DNA from: Verrucomicrobiota bacterium
Lineage (GTDB): Bacteria > Verrucomicrobiota > Verrucomicrobiia > Methylacidiphilales > Verrucolacustridaceae
Assembly (NCBI GenBank): GCA_016876055.1
Contig: VHDM01000068.1
Span: forward strand, 1 to 5,713
Direction: 5' to 3'
DNA: 5,713 nucleotides
Shown here: in pieces, positions 1 to 4,446 of the stretch
Layout of the letters: each line of letters starts with the position of its first letter
How positions within the stretch are numbered: position 1 is the stretch's first letter
Made by a program: the position numbers and the translations under genes
The notes under the pieces: model-generated
Seen by the model: the letters and a program-made list of their open reading frames with translations, nothing else
The model's database searches: none
Told to the model about the DNA's origin: nothing

Positions 1-187
1 GCTCAAAAAAGACATCCCGGGGATCCCGCACCTCCTGGGTCACGATTCGTTCCGTGAAAATATTCACCACCGCCGGCCGCACCTTCTCCACCGCTTTCAC
101 CACCGGCTCGTCTTGGGGGGCGATGGCCAGCAGAGGCCCCGCCGGAAAAGCCAACGCTAGAATGATGGACAAAATAGCGCGGATCAT
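1..187 (-). CDS. HtrA/DegP-family periplasmic serine protease, N-terminal fragment (runs off the left edge)
   Basis: The reading frame opens at an ATG at 187-185 and stays open to base 1, giving 62 codons and no stop, so the gene continues outside the window. Residues 1-23 (MIRAILSIILALAFPAGPLL...) form a hydrophobic signal peptide. They are followed by APQDEPVVKAVEKVRPAVVN and then IFTERIVTQEVRDPRDVFFE. The pattern 'AVEKVxPAVVNIxTE' followed by a 'DPxxxFF' stretch is the typical start of the mature HtrA/DegP/DegQ proteases, which degrade or refold damaged envelope proteins. The catalytic His-Asp-Ser triad and the PDZ domains would lie in the missing part, so activity cannot be judged. No Shine-Dalgarno sequence is visible; the 13 bases before the ATG are T- and C-rich. 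The gene is divergent from the thioredoxin-like gene, with about 87 bp between starts. A longer open frame on the same strand (221-3) encodes only a Gly/Ala/Arg-rich shadow. Family assignment is good; the exact paralogue is unknown. Confidence 0.82.
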   Translation of the reverse strand, partial: MIRAILSIILALAFPAGPLLAIAPQDEPVVKAVEKVRPAVVNIFTERIVTQEVRDPRDVFFE

Positions 188-200
188 GGGGAAAAAATAA

Positions 201-212
201 GGCCGCCCTACC
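201..212 (-). repeat. Possible remnant of a GTAG-headed REP-like element
   Basis: On the minus strand this reads GGTAGGGCGGCC, the same GTAG head plus left hairpin arm found at 3587-3598. The matching right arm is absent, so no hairpin forms here. It lies 13 bases upstream of the htrA ATG, in the gap shared by the divergent htrA and thioredoxin-like genes. It may be a decayed copy of the paired elements elsewhere in the window, but a 12-bp match in G+C-rich DNA could be chance. Confidence 0.3.
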
Positions 213-274
213 GCAAGGCAAGCAGGGTTGGTTTTCGGAATTTGGATTTCCCGGGACAAGAAGCGACGGGTAGT

Positions 275-1336
275 ATGATTAATTCCATGAAAAACCTACC
301 TCTTAAACCCGCACTCCTGCTTCTGGCTCTTGTCGGCGCTGCGGCGCTGCTGTTCGGGCGACTGTCAAGACCGCCGGAGAGGAAAGCGCCGGAAAATGCC
401 CCCCCGGCCGTGTCTCCCCGGCAGGTCACCTATCTTTCGCCTCTCAACGGGAGCGGGGAGTCGGTCGACTTTGACCGCAACGCCACCCGGGAGTGGGAAT
501 TCTCCCTTCCCTTCCGGCCGGTGTTGGCGCGCCTTGAGGCGGAGCTGAACCATTCCGGCTTCAACTGCCCCCTTCGTGTCCGCGTGAACGGGCAGGAAGC
601 CGGGATACTCTCCGTCTATCTGCCCCCGCTCCGGGATGGTGCCTACCAATTTTTTCAGGTTCCGCGCCCCGGCACCGCAGACGGTTTCTCCTACGTGGCA
701 GACGCCACTTCCTGGCAACGCGCCTGGATTTTTCTCGAGCGCCCCCTGCTCCAGGAGGGGGTGAACCGCATCCAGTTGAGCTCCACCCTCGACCGATTGA
801 GCCTGCGAAACCTGCAGCTGGAAATTCTTCCGGTTCTGCCGGCGGCCGGGGCGCTGGATCTACGGCCTGATCCGGGACCTGCCCCACTGGAGGCCGCGCT
901 CCTCGCACTCCCCCCGATGGTGATTTTAAAGGACGGGGCCTGGAAAAACTTCACCCCGCCTGCCGGAATCAAATACACGGCCCTATATTTTTCCGCTCAC
1001 TGGTGCGGCCCGTGCCGCGCCTTCACCCCCAAATTGGTGGAGTGGTACCGGCAGATTCATTCGCGGCATCCGGAATTTGAGTTGGTGTTTGTCAGTTCCG
1101 ACCGATCGGAGCAGGCCATGCTCGACTATATGAAAGAGACCGACATGCCGTGGCCGGCGGTTCCCTTCGACCAAGTGAAGTCCTCCGGCCTGCGGAAATG
1201 GTCGGCCCGGGGCATCCCCTTCCTCATCCTCTTCGGGCCCGACGGCCAACCCGCCACCGCCAAGAACCGCGAATGGCGCCCCCCGCAGGAAGTCATGAAA
1301 GAGACGGAAGCGCTGCTTGCGCAAGGCGGAACCTAG
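275..1336 (+). CDS. Membrane-anchored two-domain protein: N-terminal beta-rich domain plus C-terminal thioredoxin/tryparedoxin-like domain
   Basis: This 353-residue protein is probably anchored in the inner membrane and faces the periplasm. Residues 12-28 are a hydrophobic segment (ALLLLALVGAAALLFG) without a clear cleavage site, followed by a Pro-rich linker to about residue 50. Residues 51-188 form an alternating, beta-rich domain of no family I can name (for example LRVRVNGQEAG and GVNRIQLSS), in the style of carbohydrate-binding or galactose-binding sandwiches. Residues 213-350 are a thioredoxin fold of the Thioredoxin_8 (tryparedoxin/nucleoredoxin) type. They show YFSAHWCGPCRAFTPKLVEWY-like sequence with catalytic C244 and C247, the VFVSSDRSEQAMLDYM stretch, and the conserved cis-proline in GIPFLIL (P315). 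It probably handles protein thiols or disulfides in the envelope. The start is uncertain: the ATG at 275 and the in-frame ATG at 287 (MKNLPLKP...) are equally plausible, and neither has a strong ribosome binding site. A TTG at 242 would also extend the frame but adds nothing signal-like. The redox domain is certain; its partner is not known. Confidence 0.88.
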   Translation: MINSMKNLPLKPALLLLALVGAAALLFGRLSRPPERKAPENAPPAVSPRQVTYLSPLNGSGESVDFDRNATREWEFSLPFRPVLARLEAELNHSGFNCPLRVRVNGQEAGILSVYLPPLRDGAYQFFQVPRPGTADGFSYVADATSWQRAWIFLERPLLQEGVNRIQLSSTLDRLSLRNLQLEILPVLPAAGALDLRPDPGPAPLEAALLALPPMVILKDGAWKNFTPPAGIKYTALYFSAHWCGPCRAFTPKLVEWYRQIHSRHPEFELVFVSSDRSEQAMLDYMKETDMPWPAVPFDQVKSSGLRKWSARGIPFLILFGPDGQPATAKNREWRPPQEVMKETEALLAQGGT

Positions 1337-1372
1337 GGCAAGGCCGAGTAACCGTTTCGCCAAGGAATCCTT

Positions 1373-2743
1373 TTATCGCACTTTTAAAAATGCCGGCATC
1401 GAACATTCCGCGCACGGCTTGGCCCGGCAGAAATCCTTGTAGATCTGCAGCAACCCCTCCCTCGCCAGATGGGTGCGGACATCCGCCGGCGGGAATGGCA
1501 CCCCCAACAACCGGACCGACGCTGAACGAAGCAACCCCGCATCACCCCCCGGCGGCCAGCTTTCCATTCGTTCTCCGAGGTCTGGTTCCGTTAGCTCCGC
1601 CAAAGGAGCCAAAACCTGGAACAGCAACGCCACCGCCCGATCCGTCCCCACCAACTTGGAGGAGGAAGATAGAATACGCCCATCCCACCCCGCATGGTGA
1701 TCCCAGAACCCATCGGAGATCGACCGTAAGATCGCGAGAAAACCGTCAACATTACCATCCCGCACTGATTCCATAAAGCTTTGCCAGACAATGGGATAGG
1801 ATATAGCTACCAGTGCGGCCAGCCTTCGATATGGCGAATTGTTGGGCCGGGCACCCCCCAAGCGCCAGCTACCGGCAGGAAGAATATAAGGCGCCCAGAC
1901 CTCCCTGACCCTCCACCAGCTGTCCCAAATCCTCTTCAAAAGAGGCAAAGCCCGTTCACTAACCTTGATTCGCGTCGGATCGGGCAGAAGACCAGCCGTT
2001 GCATAAAGAACGGCCGCCCTCTCCACAGAATCGGGAATCTTCAGCAGCTTCTGGATCGGCACCGCCCGGGCCAGCGAGGCGAACGGCTCCCGGTTCTCCG
2101 AAAATCCCAGCCCCTCTGCCAGGCCCACCCACACCGCCTGCTCGTACCCCAGCGAAACCACCCGCGCCTGGGCCAGGGAACGACGTTGCCGCAGCCGATG
2201 CCAGCCGGCCTCCTCGAGAATCTCTTTCAACTTTTCCGGTGGCAGGGCAAGGAGCAACGGATGGCATCGGCCGGGCTTTTCGCCGGTGAGAATTTCAGCC
2301 GGAGAGGAGCGAAACAGGGAGATCAGTTCGGTGAGCGGCGCAGAAAGTTGATGCTCCAGGGCAACCTGCCGGATCCGGGGATCGGGCGGATCGCATCGCA
2401 CCGGGTCCGCCTGCCAGAAAACATGCAGCCGCACATTTTGATAAGCCGGATTGGTGGAATGCTCGTGGGCGTTCCAATCCGAAGAATGGCGATGCAACTC
2501 CACATCCCCGGTGAGCGTTCGGCCGTCGGGCATCGAAAAGGTGGCCCGGAGAAAGTCCGGCCCCGCCCGATGGTTCCAGATCCCCGGGTGATGCAGGGTG
2601 ATGTCTTCCCCCGCCAAGGAGCTCAGGGGGTTGCGAACCAGCTGCTCAAACCAGATCCGCTGCAGGACGGACTCCCCAAGAATCGGCCCCGGCTCCTCCC
2701 GCAGAAGGTTCGCCCGCACCCATCGCCGGTAGCCCAGGCCCAT
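1373..2743 (-). CDS. DUF2851 family protein
   Basis: This 456-residue protein has no signal peptide or membrane segment and is probably cytoplasmic. It matches the DUF2851 family (PF11013 as recalled), which is of unknown function. Family-like blocks appear in order: ESVLQRIWFEQ (24-34), HHPGIWNHRAGPDFLRA (51-67), the highly polar GDVELHRHSSDWNAHEH block (79-95), YQNVRLHVFW (101-110), a RPNNSPYRRLAAL block (299-311), and a C-terminal Cys cluster FCRAKPCAECSMP (C439, C444, C447). The length is usual for the family and no block is missing. The ATG at 2743 puts the first conserved block near residue 20, as expected; no Shine-Dalgarno sequence is apparent. The stop is 36 bp from the convergent thioredoxin-like gene. 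Upstream lies the dipeptidase gene on the same strand, 155 bp away and separated by an 85-bp repeat element, so co-transcription is possible but unproven. The clustered D63, E82, H84, H86, D89, H93 and H95 suggest a metal-binding or nuclease-like site; this is inference only. Confidence 0.87.
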   Translation of the reverse strand: MGLGYRRWVRANLLREEPGPILGESVLQRIWFEQLVRNPLSSLAGEDITLHHPGIWNHRAGPDFLRATFSMPDGRTLTGDVELHRHSSDWNAHEHSTNPAYQNVRLHVFWQADPVRCDPPDPRIRQVALEHQLSAPLTELISLFRSSPAEILTGEKPGRCHPLLLALPPEKLKEILEEAGWHRLRQRRSLAQARVVSLGYEQAVWVGLAEGLGFSENREPFASLARAVPIQKLLKIPDSVERAAVLYATAGLLPDPTRIKVSERALPLLKRIWDSWWRVREVWAPYILPAGSWRLGGARPNNSPYRRLAALVAISYPIVWQSFMESVRDGNVDGFLAILRSISDGFWDHHAGWDGRILSSSSKLVGTDRAVALLFQVLAPLAELTEPDLGERMESWPPGGDAGLLRSASVRLLGVPFPPADVRTHLAREGLLQIYKDFCRAKPCAECSMPAFLKVR

Positions 2744-2809
2744 CAGGATTAGACCACGGAAAACGGATTTGGATGCGGTCGTTTTTTACATAAAGGAAAA
2801 TTGCCAACA

Positions 2810-2894
2810 GGTAGGGCGGGCTCGCCGAGCCCGCCTCGCGGAACTTTGCATCGAAAAGGGATGAATGAGGCGGATTCGGAGAACCCGCCCTACC
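2810..2894 (+). repeat. BIME-like element, copy 1: two inverted GTAG-headed REP hairpins
   Basis: This 85-bp element has perfect 11-bp terminal inverted repeats (GGTAGGGCGGG and CCCGCCCTACC). The first hairpin has a perfect 9-bp stem, 2815-2823 (GGCGGGCTC) with 2827-2835 (GAGCCCGCC), and a 3-base loop; GTAG precedes it at 2811-2814. The second hairpin pairs 2869-2877 with 2881-2889 (8 of 9 pairs) around the loop GGA. On the minus strand it is headed by GTAG (complement of 2890-2893), so the two units face each other. GTAG/GTGG heads on short palindromes are the mark of REP sequences recognised by RAYT transposases, and a head-to-head pair is a BIME. It begins 4 bp past the stop of the dipeptidase gene, where the hairpins could protect the mRNA 3' end or reduce read-through into DUF2851. 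No RAYT gene is in the window. Confidence 0.8.
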
Positions 2895-2898
2895 CCTT

Positions 2899-3483
2899 CT
2901 ACTTCCCCTCAATCGGCTCGTAGTCCGCCCAATCCCGCAGGTCATAATGCCACCACTCGTCCGGGACGCCGGAGAAGCCGACGTTGAACATGATCTTGCG
3001 CAGGATTCTGGCGCGATTGGCCGCCTCCTTGGGCACATCGGAGAAGTCCTCGTCCGCCTTGGCATTAAACTCATCAAAATTACTGGGCATCTGGAGGATC
3101 TTTCCCTCCTTGTCCGCCAGGGAAAGATCCACACTGGTTCCCCGGCGGTGACGGCTGATCTTGGCGGGCGGCGTCAGGAACTTTCCGTCCGGCTTGGCTT
3201 TCCAAAGCGCTCTTTGGGCGGAAGCCGGCCGCCAGGCGTCCCAGATCACCAGCCGGTATCCCTTCTCCTCCAGATCCCGGGCCACGCGCCGAAGTTTCCG
3301 GATCGTCTCCGGCCGCAGGTACGCCTTGGCCTCCGGGTAAAGGACCTTCCCCGTGATGTTATTCGTCGTGGCGTAGCGAAGGTCCAGCACCACCCCAGGC
3401 ACGTTCTCCGGGGTGACCTCGACCAGCCTTTCATCCGGCGAGGCCAAGGCCGCGGAAGGGAGAAATAAAAGAATCCACCACAT
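2899..3483 (-). CDS. Exported D-alanyl-D-alanine dipeptidase (VanX/DdpX type, peptidase family M15D)
   Basis: This 194-residue zinc peptidase is predicted to cleave the dipeptide D-Ala-D-Ala. Residues 1-14 (MWWILLFLPSAALA) form a short signal peptide with likely cleavage before S15, placing it in the periplasm. The hallmarks of the family are all present. They are the transition-state arginine in WDAWRP (R85), the zinc-ligand motif SRHRRGTSVDL with H112 and D119, and the EWWHY motif with catalytic E176 and zinc ligand H179. It is close to the usual VanX length of about 200 plus the signal. The ATG at 3483 is fixed as the first start by an in-frame TAA three codons upstream. There are no vanH, vanA or VanRS-like genes beside it, so peptidoglycan dipeptide turnover is more likely than glycopeptide resistance, as for DdpX or PcgL. 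It is divergent from the DUF2959-type gene and flanked by two copies of an 85-bp repeat, one 4 bp past its stop and one 103 bp before its start. Confidence 0.93.
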   Translation of the reverse strand: MWWILLFLPSAALASPDERLVEVTPENVPGVVLDLRYATTNNITGKVLYPEAKAYLRPETIRKLRRVARDLEEKGYRLVIWDAWRPASAQRALWKAKPDGKFLTPPAKISRHRRGTSVDLSLADKEGKILQMPSNFDEFNAKADEDFSDVPKEAANRARILRKIMFNVGFSGVPDEWWHYDLRDWADYEPIEGK

Positions 3484-3586
3484 CAGTTGAAATTACACAA
3501 AGCGACGGCCCAGGTCACGGTACGGACGCATGCCCCTTGAGGCTAGGTACCATATCGGTTTCCACCCAGTTGGAGATCGGAACCTC

Positions 3587-3671
3587 GGTAGGGCGGCCAG
3601 TCCCTTGGCCGCCTCGTTGGCAGATCAGAATTCAATTTTCAATGAGGTGGGTTTGGAGAACCCGCCCCACC
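3587..3671 (+). repeat. BIME-like element, copy 2: two inverted REP hairpins
   Basis: This is a second 85-bp copy in the same orientation as the one at 2810-2894. GTAG at 3588-3591 precedes hairpin 1, in which 3592-3599 (GGCGGCCA) pairs perfectly with 3606-3613 (TGGCCGCC) around a 6-base loop. Hairpin 2 pairs 3646-3654 with 3658-3666 around GGA, with two G-T wobbles, and is headed on the minus strand by GTGG. The terminal inverted repeats differ by one base. Compared with copy 1, the right ends are nearly identical (the GGAGAACCCGCCC core is shared), the central spacers differ, and the hairpin-1 arms changed on both sides so that pairing is kept. It sits between the divergent dipeptidase and DUF2959-type genes and ends 46 bp before the latter's start, so it may be transcribed as part of that gene's leader. 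The rest of the 234-bp gap (3484-3586) shows no recognisable promoter or RNA. Confidence 0.78.
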
Positions 3672-3717
3672 CATGCTTTTTGCTTCCCGCCCCAAATCCG
3701 GAAACTATATCCATCCC

Positions 3718-4347
3718 ATGTACAAATTCCTTATCCCAACTGTAGCCCTGTTCCTGATCTCCTCTTCCCTCCCCGCCCAGGAGACCGCGGAAAAAGCCCG
3801 CGAGATGACCTCGAATCTTGAGAAAATCGAGGGCCTGATCGGCAAGACGGTCAAGGAGCTCCGCGAAGCGGTCGACCAGCTGAACCGGATCGCCGCCGAG
3901 GCGGACAAACCCCGCGACGCCTACGAGGACTACACCGACCAGCTGAAGGACTACCAGGACGTGCAGGAAACCCTGTCCGACCGGATCGACCACTTCCGCA
4001 AGATCGCTGATCAGCGCTTCAAAGACTGGGAGTCTGACCTCGCCAAAATGGAGGGGGACCTCAAGAACATCTCCCAGGAACGGATGAACAAGGCCAAGAA
4101 ACAGTACGAGGAGGTGGACAAGAAAGTTCGGACGATCGGCGCCAAACTGACCAAGGCAGTGGTTAAACTGCGGGAGGTGCAGACTTACTTCACCACCGAG
4201 CTCAACGCCGCTTCCATCCAGGCCGCCAGCAAGGTCACCGATGCCGCCAAAAAATCCGCCGACGACGTGATCCAGGCGTTGGAAGAGATGAAGAAGGACT
4301 ATGCGCAGCTGAAGGCGGATACCTCGGAATCCAAGCCGAAAGAATAA
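3718..4347 (+). CDS. Exported coiled-coil protein resembling the DUF2959 family
   Basis: This 209-residue protein begins with a clear signal peptide, MYKFLIPTVALFLISSSLPA, with likely cleavage between A20 and Q21. The mature part is almost entirely charged helix (residues 24-200), with long coiled-coil stretches and no cysteine, so it is not a lipoprotein. The segment from SDRIDHFRKIADQRFKDWES (87-106) through the FTTELNAASIQAA stretch (158-170) matches my recollection of DUF2959 proteins. That family shows an 'RI..VE.VA..LF.EWE.EL' block followed by an 'F.....LKHNLNA.AI' block. The family's function is unknown. An upstream ATG at 3673 would add 15 residues before the signal peptide and lies 1 bp past the repeat element, so 3718 is the better start. 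It is convergent with the LamG-type gene and divergent from the dipeptidase. Because coiled coils resemble one another, the DUF2959 assignment is likely rather than certain; that it is a secreted helical protein is firm. Confidence 0.8.
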   Translation: MYKFLIPTVALFLISSSLPAQETAEKAREMTSNLEKIEGLIGKTVKELREAVDQLNRIAAEADKPRDAYEDYTDQLKDYQDVQETLSDRIDHFRKIADQRFKDWESDLAKMEGDLKNISQERMNKAKKQYEEVDKKVRTIGAKLTKAVVKLREVQTYFTTELNAASIQAASKVTDAAKKSADDVIQALEEMKKDYAQLKADTSESKPKE

Positions 4348-4375
4348 AAGGTTTTTAGGAGGCTAGTCTTTCGTC

Positions 4376-4411
4376 ATGGAGGGGACGTAAAAGCTTCGGC
4401 CTCCCCTCCAT
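4376..4411. terminator. Perfect 10-bp hairpin between convergent genes, possible bidirectional terminator
   Basis: ATGGAGGGGA (4376-4385) pairs perfectly with TCCCCTCCAT (4402-4411) around a 16-base loop. It lies in the 99-bp gap between two convergent stops, 28 bp past the DUF2959-type gene and 35 bp past the LamG-type gene, where a shared terminator is expected. No T-run follows on either strand, so it is not a textbook intrinsic terminator; it may instead stabilise mRNA ends. Confidence 0.5.
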
Positions 4412-4446
4412 ACCTAACGGCTCAACAACTAAACCGCTCTCCGTCC

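Noticed and set aside
3..221. Minus-strand open frame (72 residues) with an early Met
   Set aside because: The overlapping frame starting at 187 encodes a signal peptide and HtrA-like sequence; this one is a frame-shifted shadow.
1362..1374. AAGGAATCCTTTT as a terminator in the 36-bp convergent gap
   Set aside because: The palindrome has a 5-bp stem with almost no loop, too short to form a stable hairpin.
1150..1776. Plus-strand open frame (208 residues) overlapping two recognised genes
   Set aside because: It is a Pro/Arg-rich low-complexity translation that straddles the ends of the thioredoxin-like and DUF2851 genes, with no signal or motif.
1781..2752. Long plus-strand open frame (323 residues) opposite the DUF2851 gene
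   Set aside because: It lies fully antisense to a recognised family, is rich in Pro, Arg and Gln with no domain, and is explained by the high G+C content.
2780..2809. Possible promoter for DUF2851 (TTGGCA-like box with an AT-rich stretch on the minus strand)
   Set aside because: No -10 match at acceptable spacing was found; the resemblance is too weak to annotate.
2646..3134. Minus-strand open frame (162 residues) bridging DUF2851, the repeat element and the dipeptidase
   Set aside because: It is out of frame with both recognised genes and reads through the repeat; its composition is Arg/Ser/Pro-rich shadow sequence.
2947..3468. Plus-strand open frame (173 residues) antisense to the dipeptidase
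   Set aside because: The opposite strand carries a complete M15D active site, and this frame has no recognisable features.
2810..3671. CRISPR array
   Set aside because: There are only two repeats, far apart, with a gene between them and dyad symmetry across the full unit; no regular spacers are present.
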